From NCBI GenBank assembly GCA_026392325.1, contig JAPLCH010000168.1, positions 1 through 9,396 on the forward strand: a stretch of 9,396 nt of DNA. The letters run 5' to 3'. This DNA is from Solirubrobacterales bacterium (GTDB taxonomy: Bacteria > Actinomycetota > Thermoleophilia > Solirubrobacterales > Solirubrobacteraceae). The notes beneath the pieces were generated by a model. That model searched no databases. It saw only the letters and a program-made list of their open reading frames with translations, and was not told where the DNA came from. The translations under genes and the position numbers were made by a program. Shown piece by piece: positions 1 through 6,362 of this stretch; positions within the stretch are counted from its first letter, which is position 1, and each line of letters begins with the position of its first letter.

Positions 1-83
1 TCAGGTCCACCCTGCCCAGGCCTCTCCACAGAGGCGCCTGTCACCGCGACGAGCCGATCCTCTGTCCAACTGAATCCGCTCAT
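1..83 (-). CDS. murF: MurF, UDP-MurNAc-tripeptide--D-Ala-D-Ala ligase (N-terminal fragment)
   Basis: Only the first 27 codons are in the window; the gene continues past the left edge. The ATG at 83-81 overlaps the murE stop codon in an ATGA arrangement, so it is probably translationally coupled to murE. The fragment begins MSGFSWTEDRLVAVTGA, which fits the short 'enter the domain, then a TGA/TGG turn' pattern at the N-terminus of MurF proteins, but it is too short to show the ATP-binding or ligase motifs. The call therefore rests mainly on position: murF normally follows murE in dcw clusters. MurF would add D-Ala-D-Ala to the UDP-MurNAc-tripeptide made by MurE, in the cytoplasm. A G-rich stretch (GGGTGGG) just upstream could act as a weak ribosome binding site. 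Confidence 0.72.
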   Translation of the reverse strand, partial: MSGFSWTEDRLVAVTGASVERPGQGGP

Positions 84-1513
84 GCCCACCCAGCCTCCTC
101 GAGTGCCTCGGCTGCCACGGTGCGGTCGTCGAATGGGAGTTTGATGCCACCCGCGACCTCTTGGCCCTGTTCGTGTCCCTTGCCCGCGATCAGGACAACA
201 TCACCTTTCTTCGCCTCTGAAACTGCGAGCATTATTGCCTCGCGCCGATCGACGACGACTCTCGTTCCGGTGCCAGCACCAACGGAAACCTCCGCGACAA
301 TCGACTCCGGATCCTCCGACCTCGGATTGTCTGATGTGATGATTCCCACATCTGAGTGAGCGGCGAGAACTGCTCCCATCAGTGGTCGCTTCGTCGTGTC
401 TCGGTCGCCACCACAGCCGACTACACATATGACCTTCCCCTCAGCAATTCCTTGTGCTGCCTCAAGCACATTCTCGAGCGAGTCCGGGGTGTGCGCGTAA
501 TCAATGAGAACCGCAAACGGCTGACCCCGATCAATCGGCTCGAAGCGGCCTGGAACGCGTGCCGCAGTCCCCAGAGCCTCAACGACCAAGTCCAGGCTGA
601 CTCCCAGCGATGCTGCCGCTGCCGCTGCGCCAAGCATGTTCCTGACATTGAACTCTCCCGGAAGCTTGGTCGTTACATGGGCATCCCCATCTGGGGAGAG
701 GAGCCGGAATGACGAGCCCAGCATGTCTGTCTGGAGGTCAGCGACGCTCCAGTCAGCATCCGAGCTGATTCCAGTTGTAACCGCGCCTTCCAGATCCGTG
801 GCCAGAACTCGACCATGGTCATCATCGATATTGATGATCGGAGTTCCACATGGAAGGTCTGTAAAGAGCCGGCGCTTTGATCCCCAATAAGCGTCCATTG
901 TGCGATGAAAGTCGAGGTGGTCCTGAGTGAGGTTCGTGAAGATGCTGCACGCGAACTTGACCCCGGCAACGCGGCCCAGGTCCAGGGCGTGGGACGACAC
1001 CTCAATGGCAGCTGAATCATCGCCACCCGATCTCATCGCTGCAAGCATCTCGTGAAGCTCAATTGCCTCTGGCGTGGTCCTGACAGCCTGCTCTGAGTGA
1101 CCTGCAACGATGCTTTCCACCGTCCCAACCAGGCCGCACTGCCTTCCGGACGACTCCAACAGTGCCCTGACGAGATACGCGGTTGTCGTCTTTCCATTGG
1201 TTCCTGTGACACCGACTACATCAATCTCAGATGAGGGCTGGCCATAGAAGGCATCTGCCGCGACCCCCATCGCTGCACGAACGCTTGGAACGACGACTTC
1301 AGGAACCGACAAGCCAAGTGGCCGCTCGACTACGACTGCCACAGCTCCCTTGGTTACCGCCGCCTGAGCGAAATCGTGCCCATCGCGAGTGAAGCCCGAT
1401 ACACAGAAGAAGAGAGTCCCTTTTCTGACCCTCCGATCATCAAAGGCGAGATCAAGGATCTCTGTCCCGGCACCGCTGGCGTCAACGCCGGGAAGAATCG
1501 CATCGAGCCTCAT
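80..1513 (-). CDS. murE: MurE, UDP-MurNAc-L-Ala-D-Glu--meso-diaminopimelate ligase
   Basis: This cytoplasmic Mur ligase adds the third residue of the peptidoglycan stem peptide using ATP. Numbering from the ATG at 1513 (477 residues), the N-terminal UDP-substrate domain covers about 1-95. The ATP loop TGTNGKTT is at 103-110, the SSHAL motif near 173, the TNLTQDHLDFH motif near 193-203, and the lysine expected to be carbamylated lies in GSKRRLF near 213. The C-terminal domain carries DYAHTPDSLE near 338 and GCGGDRD near 366. DNPR at 395-398 is the signature of meso-DAP-specific enzymes (lysine-adding enzymes usually differ at the arginine). GKGHE near 444 is also present. The length is normal for the family. 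A GTG at 1522 abuts the ftsI stop, but AGGTGG at 1524-1519 sits 5 bases before the ATG at 1513, so I prefer the ATG. The stop overlaps the murF start. Confidence 0.95.
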   Translation of the reverse strand: MRLDAILPGVDASGAGTEILDLAFDDRRVRKGTLFFCVSGFTRDGHDFAQAAVTKGAVAVVVERPLGLSVPEVVVPSVRAAMGVAADAFYGQPSSEIDVVGVTGTNGKTTTAYLVRALLESSGRQCGLVGTVESIVAGHSEQAVRTTPEAIELHEMLAAMRSGGDDSAAIEVSSHALDLGRVAGVKFACSIFTNLTQDHLDFHRTMDAYWGSKRRLFTDLPCGTPIINIDDDHGRVLATDLEGAVTTGISSDADWSVADLQTDMLGSSFRLLSPDGDAHVTTKLPGEFNVRNMLGAAAAAASLGVSLDLVVEALGTAARVPGRFEPIDRGQPFAVLIDYAHTPDSLENVLEAAQGIAEGKVICVVGCGGDRDTTKRPLMGAVLAAHSDVGIITSDNPRSEDPESIVAEVSVGAGTGTRVVVDRREAIMLAVSEAKKGDVVLIAGKGHEQGQEVAGGIKLPFDDRTVAAEALEEAGWA

Positions 1514-1518
1514 GCCAT

Positions 1519-1524
1519 CCACCT
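1519..1524 (-). promoter_or_regulatory. Ribosome binding site that sets the murE start
   Basis: AGGTGG on the minus strand overlaps the ftsI TAG stop and lies 5 bases upstream of the ATG at 1513-1511. It overlaps the alternative GTG codon at 1522, which argues that the ATG rather than the GTG is used. Confidence 0.55.
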
Positions 1525-3196
1525 AGCGCGGTGAGATACCGAGATAGGGCAGTGCGAAAGCCATGATGCGTGAGAAAGCAGGGGCTGCCACCGATCCGCC
1601 ATAAATGTCGCCTTGTGGCTCATCAACAACGACAGCAGCCAACAACCTAGGACTCCGGGCCGGAGCAAACCCAACAAACGATGCGATGTAGTTGGACGTC
1701 GAATAAGTGCCCGTCGCCGGATCAACCTTCTGCGCGGTACCCGTCTTTCCAGCGAGATCAAAGCCCGGAATCTCAGCTCCTGAGGCTGTCCCTCCGTCGG
1801 CAAGCACTCCCTTCAGCATCCTCCGAAGACGTAGAGAAGTCGCAAGGGACAGGACTCGCCGCGCTGGTCTGCTGGCGATTGGCTTGCCATCCACTTGATC
1901 GGCGATGCGAGGACTCCTGAGGACTCCCCCGTTGGCGATAGCGGCGTATCCCTGGGCCATTTGAAGCGGAGTCACAGATAGTCCCTGCCCCATCGCCTCG
2001 TTCCCAACAGTCGCGGACGAGTACTTGGAAAGCGGAAGAACGATGCCCTGTTCCTCACCGGGGAACCCTGAATGAGTCGGACTTCCGAATCCCAGCTTCC
2101 TGATCCAGTAATCAAGCTTTTTGCGCCCGACCCTGAGGCCGATTTGGGCAGCGCCAACATTGGATGACTGGGCGAGAATCTGAGACACGCTGAGCGTTTC
2201 ATCCCCGCGATCATGTGAATCCTTGATTGTCCGGTCGCCGACTTGGAGAACGGTCGGGAGAAACAGCTGTGTGTCGGGGGTTACCTTCCGCTCCTGGAGC
2301 GCGGCTGCAATCGTGAAAGCCTTGAATGTCGAGCCAGGCTCATAGGTGAATCCGCTAGCCCGGTTCATCTGCGCGTATGGAGATGCAGACCCGACCATGT
2401 TGGCGTTAACCGCGGGCCAGTTTGCCAGCGCAAGGATGTTGCCGGTCCGTGGGTCCATCACAATGGCAGTGGCTCCCTTTGGTTGGAACACCCTTCCGAC
2501 ACCGGCAAGGACACGTTCAACCTCATCCTGAACCGGCGCATCGATTGTCAGCTTGAGCCTGGCGCCTGATCTTGCCCGTTGAGTCTCGTTGACATTGATT
2601 GGATTGCCCCCTGCGAACACAGTGGTCCGCCTCCCGTCCGAGCCGGCCAGATACTTGTCATACGAATACTCAAGCCCAGACATTCCGTGTCCAGCGTCCC
2701 CGACAAAGCCAATCAGCTGCCCGGCCTGCTGGCCCCGGGGGTAGGTCCTGAGCATCGCCGCCTCGAAGCTGATTCCCTCAATCGCCATCCGGCGAATTCT
2801 GTCTCCGTTGCTCGCCGGAACCTTGCGAGCAAGCCGCACGAACCCCTTGCTCCTATCTGACAGCTTCGGGAGGAGTTCCAGTGCAGACCGTCCGATGAGA
2901 GGAGCCAGCTGTTCGGCAACCTTGTTGGGATTCTTGATGATCATCGGGTCTGCGATCACGTTGACGGCAGGCTGCGAGACCGCCAGTTCAACCCCATTTC
3001 GATCCGTAATGTCGCCGCGTGGAGCAGGAACGTCATAGGTCTTCGACTGCTGGGTTGATGCGTGAGCTCGGAGACTTGAGGCATTTACAACACCGACCTG
3101 TATCGCCCTGGCCCCTGCGAGGACGACCACCAGGCCCAATGCGAACTTGAGGCGCTGGGCTCGGATCTTGAAGCGGCCTTGAGGGCGCTCAGGCAC
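1523..3196 (-). CDS. ftsI: FtsI-type class B penicillin-binding protein (septal transpeptidase)
   Basis: This is a membrane-anchored D,D-transpeptidase that cross-links septal peptidoglycan, working with FtsW and the FtsL/FtsB/FtsQ complex. It has 557 residues, normal for class B PBPs. A single N-terminal membrane anchor spans about 16-37 (FALGLVVVLAGARAI). The PBP dimerisation domain follows, with the RGDITDRNG motif at 60-68. The transpeptidase domain has the catalytic STFK tetrad at 289-292, SSN at 344-346 and KTGTA at 484-488, so the active site looks complete. The protein ends shortly after the transpeptidase fold, with no PASTA domains. The GTG start at 3196 lies two bases after the ftsL-like TAG stop; only a weak GTGGA-like ribosome site is visible. 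The alternative name pbpB/spoVD would describe the same family; position next to ftsL and murE favours FtsI. Confidence 0.95.
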   Translation of the reverse strand: MPERPQGRFKIRAQRLKFALGLVVVLAGARAIQVGVVNASSLRAHASTQQSKTYDVPAPRGDITDRNGVELAVSQPAVNVIADPMIIKNPNKVAEQLAPLIGRSALELLPKLSDRSKGFVRLARKVPASNGDRIRRMAIEGISFEAAMLRTYPRGQQAGQLIGFVGDAGHGMSGLEYSYDKYLAGSDGRRTTVFAGGNPINVNETQRARSGARLKLTIDAPVQDEVERVLAGVGRVFQPKGATAIVMDPRTGNILALANWPAVNANMVGSASPYAQMNRASGFTYEPGSTFKAFTIAAALQERKVTPDTQLFLPTVLQVGDRTIKDSHDRGDETLSVSQILAQSSNVGAAQIGLRVGRKKLDYWIRKLGFGSPTHSGFPGEEQGIVLPLSKYSSATVGNEAMGQGLSVTPLQMAQGYAAIANGGVLRSPRIADQVDGKPIASRPARRVLSLATSLRLRRMLKGVLADGGTASGAEIPGFDLAGKTGTAQKVDPATGTYSTSNYIASFVGFAPARSPRLLAAVVVDEPQGDIYGGSVAAPAFSRIMAFALPYLGISPR

Positions 3197-3198
3197 CG

Positions 3199-4146
3199 CT
3201 ATCCACTGAGTGGCGAGCTTCCGCCATCAGGTGCCGCTGCCGTGGTGCTTGTCGTGCCGGAATCAGTACTGCTCGAAGTGGATGGCGGAGTGCTTGATGT
3301 TCCTGATGCGTAAGTGCCTCCGGAGCTCCCGGATCCTCCAGAACCATCCGATGAGGATGTATCGCTTGGCAGGGCTGGAGAGTTGCTGTCAGAGCTGGTC
3401 GCAGCATCAGAGCTGACCATTCCAGTTCCGGACGACGAGGGCGTGAGAAGCGCCAGCGCACGCATTGCATCTCCGCTGTGCGCAGCAGTGAAATGGCTTG
3501 AGCCAACGGGTGGCTCCACAAATCCCATCCGTTGAGCTTCGGACACGATGCGTTGGTCCGACCCAAGACCGGAAACTGCTGTTCGAAGCTCTGCGTTCTT
3601 GCGCTCAAGCGACGAAATCTTCTGGACATTTTCGCCGATACCGGCGTTCACTTGAAGAATCTGAACCTGCATAAAGACGAGCCCTCCGATAAGTACGGCA
3701 AGAACACCCACCCAGACACGGGTGCTTGTCATGAATCTGGTCACTGAATGGTCCGGGGCAGACCGGACGGCTCCAACAACCTCCTTTGGATTTGGCACAT
3801 GAAGGTGTGGCATCCGAGGTCGAAGCGACGACAACTTGACCTTCGGCATTGTCAATCGCGGCATCTCCACTGCTGAAAGATCCCGACGGAAGTCCATTGC
3901 AGCCTCGGCTATTCCCGAGCCTTGGGTTGAGGCCGAATGCTCCACGGAACCTGAATAACGGCGAACATTTGGACGCGGCAGGGTCCTGCCGGATCCTGGG
4001 CGCCCCTTGCGGATCCGCTCAGGTGAACTGGAGACAGATGGAACTGAGACCTCGGGAACTGCGCTGATTGGGGCCACATGGCTTGCACGCTGCGCTGCGT
4101 AACTGGCGGGGCGCATGCGCGCTGCTGCTGTCGCAGGAGGCGTCAT
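3199..4146 (-). CDS. ftsL: FtsL-like divisome membrane protein with long N-terminal extension and low-complexity tail
   Basis: The position between rsmH and ftsI and the central architecture support an FtsL-like role: a bitopic membrane protein with an extracytoplasmic coiled coil that helps recruit and activate the FtsW-FtsI synthase. In 315 residues the order is: a basic, proline/serine-rich cytoplasmic region (1-140); a membrane segment at about 143-163 (VWVGVLAVLIGGLVFMQV); a coiled-coil-like stretch at about 165-198 (NVQKISSLERKNAELRTAV); a short conserved-looking end (QRIVSEAQRMGFVEPP, about 198-213) typical of FtsL/FtsB-like proteins; then a tail from about 235 made mostly of Ser, Thr, Gly and Asp. 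The N-terminal region has two related 'MPxLxxP' units near 95-120. Ordinary FtsL proteins are near 100-150 residues, so both flanks are unusual. The ATG overlaps the rsmH stop (ATGA) and has GAGGA at 4157-4153 as ribosome site. I am confident of the family role, less so of the exact name. Confidence 0.8.
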   Translation of the reverse strand: MTPPATAAARMRPASYAAQRASHVAPISAVPEVSVPSVSSSPERIRKGRPGSGRTLPRPNVRRYSGSVEHSASTQGSGIAEAAMDFRRDLSAVEMPRLTMPKVKLSSLRPRMPHLHVPNPKEVVGAVRSAPDHSVTRFMTSTRVWVGVLAVLIGGLVFMQVQILQVNAGIGENVQKISSLERKNAELRTAVSGLGSDQRIVSEAQRMGFVEPPVGSSHFTAAHSGDAMRALALLTPSSSGTGMVSSDAATSSDSNSPALPSDTSSSDGSGGSGSSGGTYASGTSSTPPSTSSSTDSGTTSTTAAAPDGGSSPLSG

Positions 4147-5087
4147 GAGATGTCCTCAAGCTTGCGCGCAACCCGGAGACGGGCTGAACGTGAGCGTGGA
4201 TTGGATGCCGCTTCGCCTGAGCTCGGGGTTACCGACCTCCGCGTGATCAGTTCACCCTCTGGGAGTCGACCGCAACCGCAGACGGGCAGGTCTGGTGGGC
4301 AGATGCAGCCTGTCGCACGGGCGGTCATAAACCGTTTCGCGCGACGGTCCTCCAAGGAATGGAAAGAGATGATGGCCAGGCGGCCTCCGGGCCGAAGCAC
4401 CTGCCAAGCAAGAGGTAGCGAGGCGTCAATCTGCCCAAGTTCGTCGTTGACGGCTATCCGAAGCGCCTGAAAGGTTCGCTTGGCTGGGTGACCACCCGCG
4501 AAGAGCGCAGGCGCTGGTACGGCCCGTTCAATGCAGGAGACAAGCTCTCCAGTGGTTGTGATCGGAGCCCGGCCGCGAGTGCGGACGATCTCACGGGCGA
4601 TAACGACTGAATGCCGCTCCTCCCCGAATTCCTTGAAGATTCGGCTCAGCTGCCGCTCATCGAGGTCAGCCACAAGGTCAGCTGCGGTTGGCCCGGAGGT
4701 GGGGTCCATTCGCATGTCCAGAGGCACGTTGCAGGAGTACGAAAAGCCACGCTCTCGCGTGTCTATTTGCATTGAACTGACTCCGAGGTCGAGCAGAAGC
4801 ATGTCTGCTTGCATTCCTTCGTCGGAAAGCAGCTGAAGTCCTTCTTGAAAGGACGAACGAATAAAGCGTGTTTTGCAGGTAACTTCGGCTGAAAAGGACT
4901 CAAAGCGCTCCTCAGCCGCGGGGTCCCGGTCAATTGCGATCAAAGTGCCGCGCTCAGCGATCCGGCCCGCAAGGAGGGTTGAATGTCCCCCGGCTCCGAA
5001 TGTCGCGTCAATCACAGTGTTTCCAGCCCGTGGGGCAAGAAGGTCTATTACTTCACCTGCGAGGACAGGTACGTGCATGGCAGCCAT
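4143..5087 (-). CDS. rsmH: RsmH (MraW), 16S rRNA cytosine-1402 N4-methyltransferase
   Basis: RsmH transfers a methyl group from S-adenosylmethionine to N4 of C1402 in 16S rRNA at the ribosomal P site. Numbered from the ATG at 5087 (314 residues), the opening HVPVLAGEV at 5-13 is the family N-terminus. The SAM loop DATFGAGGHS is at 27-36, AIDRDP at 51-56, LLLDLGVSSMQID at 97-109, the insertion domain motif LDMRMDP near 123-129, and the RPGGRLAIISFHSLEDR catalytic-region motif at about 232-248. A four-cysteine cluster (261, 263, 270, 272) near the C-terminus is common in this family. Length is normal. The frame stays open to a TTG at 5105, and ATGs at 5096, 5087 and 5078 are all possible; 5087 follows the mraZ stop by one base. 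No strong ribosome site distinguishes them. The stop overlaps the ftsL-like start. Confidence 0.95.
   Translation of the reverse strand: MAAMHVPVLAGEVIDLLAPRAGNTVIDATFGAGGHSTLLAGRIAERGTLIAIDRDPAAEERFESFSAEVTCKTRFIRSSFQEGLQLLSDEGMQADMLLLDLGVSSMQIDTRERGFSYSCNVPLDMRMDPTSGPTAADLVADLDERQLSRIFKEFGEERHSVVIAREIVRTRGRAPITTTGELVSCIERAVPAPALFAGGHPAKRTFQALRIAVNDELGQIDASLPLAWQVLRPGGRLAIISFHSLEDRRAKRFMTARATGCICPPDLPVCGCGRLPEGELITRRSVTPSSGEAASNPRSRSARLRVARKLEDIS
4153..4157 (-). promoter_or_regulatory. Ribosome binding site of the ftsL-like gene
   Basis: GAGGA on the minus strand lies inside the last codons of rsmH, 6 bases before the ATG at 4146-4144. It supports that ATG and therefore the reality of the long N-terminal extension of the FtsL-like protein. 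Confidence 0.6.
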
Positions 5088-5088
5088 C

Positions 5089-5523
5089 TCAAGCATCGGC
5101 GCCAATTGCGTCGGTCAGGTCGAGGATTGTCGGGGAAATCTCTGAGTCGTATGACTCCCACGCCTTGCGATCCCAGATCTCAAAGGCATCATCGTTGCCA
5201 ATAACGGAGATCTCACGTTCGATTCCAGCGTGATCGATGAGCTTGCTGGGGAGCATGATCCGACCGGCAGCATCCAGTTCAGTTTCAAAGGCACTTGCTG
5301 AGACAACCCTTCGGAACTGGCGCGCCTGCGGGGTCATGGCGCCGAGTGCCTCAAGCATTGACTTGGTCCAGCCGTCAAAGCCAGCTGGAGTCCAAACGCT
5401 GACGCAGGTTTCTATCCCGCGGGAGACGATCACTCCGTCGCCCAGGGGGCCGCGGAACTTGACCGGGACGGTCAGACGGTTCTTCGCGTCCAGAGTGTGG
5501 TCGTAGGTGCCGAGAAAGGTCAT
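5089..5523 (-). CDS. mraZ: MraZ, transcriptional regulator of the dcw cluster
   Basis: MraZ is a DNA-binding, ring-forming protein with two SpoVT/AbrB-like folds that usually binds repeats upstream of its own gene and regulates the dcw operon. The 144-residue product starts MTFLGTYDHTLD, the normal family N-terminus. The two diagnostic DxxxR motifs are present: DAKNR at 12-16 followed by LTVP, and DAAGR at 84-88 followed by IMLP. The frame remains open upstream to a TTG at 5625, but the extra 34 residues do not look like MraZ and would cover the operator region, so the ATG at 5523 is chosen. The bases before that ATG are pyrimidine-rich with no recognisable ribosome site, which is odd. The stop lies close to or inside the rsmH start region, so the two genes are likely co-transcribed. 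Confidence 0.95.
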   Translation of the reverse strand: MTFLGTYDHTLDAKNRLTVPVKFRGPLGDGVIVSRGIETCVSVWTPAGFDGWTKSMLEALGAMTPQARQFRRVVSASAFETELDAAGRIMLPSKLIDHAGIEREISVIGNDDAFEIWDRKAWESYDSEISPTILDLTDAIGADA

Positions 5524-5601
5524 ATCAATGGGAGAGGATTGGCGCCGGGGCGTGTGGGTGGGAGGACCCTCAACACCCCGGCTATCGATCCAACAATCAG
5601 G

Positions 5602-5630
5602 ACGGTACTCCACTTGGCCCCACAATGCAA
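5602..5630 (-). promoter_or_regulatory. Possible promoter of the mraZ/dcw operon
   Basis: On the minus strand TTGCAT (5630-5625) and TACCGT (5607-5602) are separated by 17 bases and could be a -35/-10 pair; both match consensus only in part. Two GTGGR boxes fall within the spacer and its edge, which is where an MraZ operator would be expected. This is a weak pattern match placed about 80 bases before the mraZ start. Confidence 0.3.
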
Positions 5631-5654
5631 CACAAACTTCCCTTTTCCTCCCAC
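5609..5654 (-). promoter_or_regulatory. Putative MraZ operator: helically spaced GTGGR repeats
   Basis: MraZ is known to bind direct TGGGN/GTGGG-type repeats spaced about 10 bases apart upstream of mraZ. Here the minus strand has GTGGG at 5654-5650, AGGGA at 5643-5639, GTGTT at 5633-5629, GTGGG at 5623-5619 and GTGGA at 5613-5609. The starts are 10 or 11 bases apart, i.e. on one face of the helix. Three units match well (5654, 5623, 5613) and the two between them are degenerate. Binding is inferred from position and pattern. Confidence 0.6.
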
Positions 5655-5712
5655 CTAGGTCAGCTTCTGCCCCAAAAGCGCCGCCAAACCACTGTGGTTA
5701 CTGAAGATCCAA

Positions 5713-5755
5713 GGTGGGATGGGATATTGCAAAAATCCTTCTTCTGAATCCCACC
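5713..5755. repeat. Inverted repeat between tadC and mraZ
   Basis: GGTGGGAT at 5713-5720 is matched exactly by its reverse complement at 5748-5755, with 27 bases between. The loop is long and no T-run follows the second arm on the minus strand, so it does not look like a standard intrinsic terminator. It could be a regulator site, part of an RNA leader structure, or chance. Confidence 0.4.
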
Positions 5756-5801
5756 AACCATTTTCTGAGCCGAAACGCCCCTACCGCCTCACGCAACTGC
5801 G

Positions 5802-6362
5802 CTAGTGCCCAACCCCTGACAAGGCCACCGCGGCCGCGATCAGCAGCACGGAAGGAACAAGCCCAAGCGCAACCACGAGTTGGATCAACGGGGCAGTTCG
5901 CGCCGCCCGTTGAGTTCTTCCAACCGCGGCCTCAGCAGCCGCCCCACGAGCAACAGCCAATATCGGCTCCAATGCTGATCCGCCACTCCGTATCTCCGTC
6001 TCGAGAGCAAGACACATGCCACCGACACGGCCATCCTTGAAACGGCTGGCCAGCGTCCGCAGTGAAGCGTCAGCATCCTCACCCCTCACAATCCGCTCAC
6101 AAGCGACCATCGCCGCTGAGGAAAGTGGGTCATCACGATGCCTACACGCCTGAGCAAGCGCCTCTACAGGCCGCAGGCCCGCGGCCAAAGCTGTGGCAAG
6201 GTCGGCCGATATGGCCGGTAGCGCCTCGGAGGACCGGCGTTGCTCAGACCACACTTTGAACGCTCGACGGCGACCAAGCGACCGGCGTCTTGACCCGAGT
6301 AAGCGAGCTGCATCCCCGCAGAAGACACCGGCTCCCAGTCCGGCCAGCAGTGCAAGGGGCAT
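5802..6362 (-). CDS. tadC: TadC-like type II/IV secretion platform protein (GspF/T2SF domain)
   Basis: TadC is an inner-membrane platform protein that, with TadB, couples the CpaF ATPase to assembly of Flp/Tad pili. This short form (186 residues from the ATG at 6362) has a hydrophobic N-terminus at about 1-16, a soluble T2SF-like helical core at about 48-145 (note ISADLATALAAGLRPVEAL, the usual 'L..AL.AG....A' pattern, and EIRSGGSALEP), and a C-terminal membrane segment at about 157-181. The start overlaps the tadB stop as TGATG; a GTG three bases further upstream is equally possible. It is shorter than TadC proteins of proteobacteria but similar in plan to actinobacterial ones. The assignment to TadC rather than a second TadB rests on order and on the core motif. 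Confidence 0.82.
   Translation of the reverse strand: MPLALLAGLGAGVFCGDAARLLGSRRRSLGRRRAFKVWSEQRRSSEALPAISADLATALAAGLRPVEALAQACRHRDDPLSSAAMVACERIVRGEDADASLRTLASRFKDGRVGGMCLALETEIRSGGSALEPILAVARGAAAEAAVGRTQRAARTAPLIQLVVALGLVPSVLLIAAAVALSGVGH

Larger units (their letters stand above)
5524..5801 (-). other. Intergenic region between the tad block and mraZ
   Basis: This is the only substantial gap in the window (278 bases). It contains the MraZ-type repeats and a possible promoter near its middle, an 8-base inverted repeat nearer tadC, and a 13-base odd palindrome. I see no RNA gene, no pilin gene and no hairpin followed by a T-run on the minus strand that would end the tad transcript. Confidence 0.6.

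Noticed and set aside
3189..3629. A second open minus-strand frame within the ftsL-like gene, considered as a frameshift
   Set aside because: The main frame runs uninterrupted from a good ribosome site through membrane segment and coiled coil. The second frame has no recognisable content and is open because of the low-complexity serine-rich codons.
5089..5625. A longer mraZ starting at a TTG at 5625
   Set aside because: The 34 added residues do not resemble any MraZ N-terminus and the frame would run through the operator repeats; the ATG at 5523 gives the canonical start.
5507..5704. A 65-codon plus-strand frame across the mraZ upstream region
   Set aside because: It overlaps the mraZ start and operator, has no ribosome site that I can see, and shows no recognisable protein features.
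5713..5755. The inverted repeat considered as the tad operon terminator
   Set aside because: The loop is 27 bases and no T-run follows the stem on the minus strand; the only run of Ts lies inside the loop.
5660..5761. A 33-codon minus-strand frame in the tadC-mraZ gap, considered as a small pilin
   Set aside because: No ribosome site, no hydrophobic segment and no prepilin cleavage motif.
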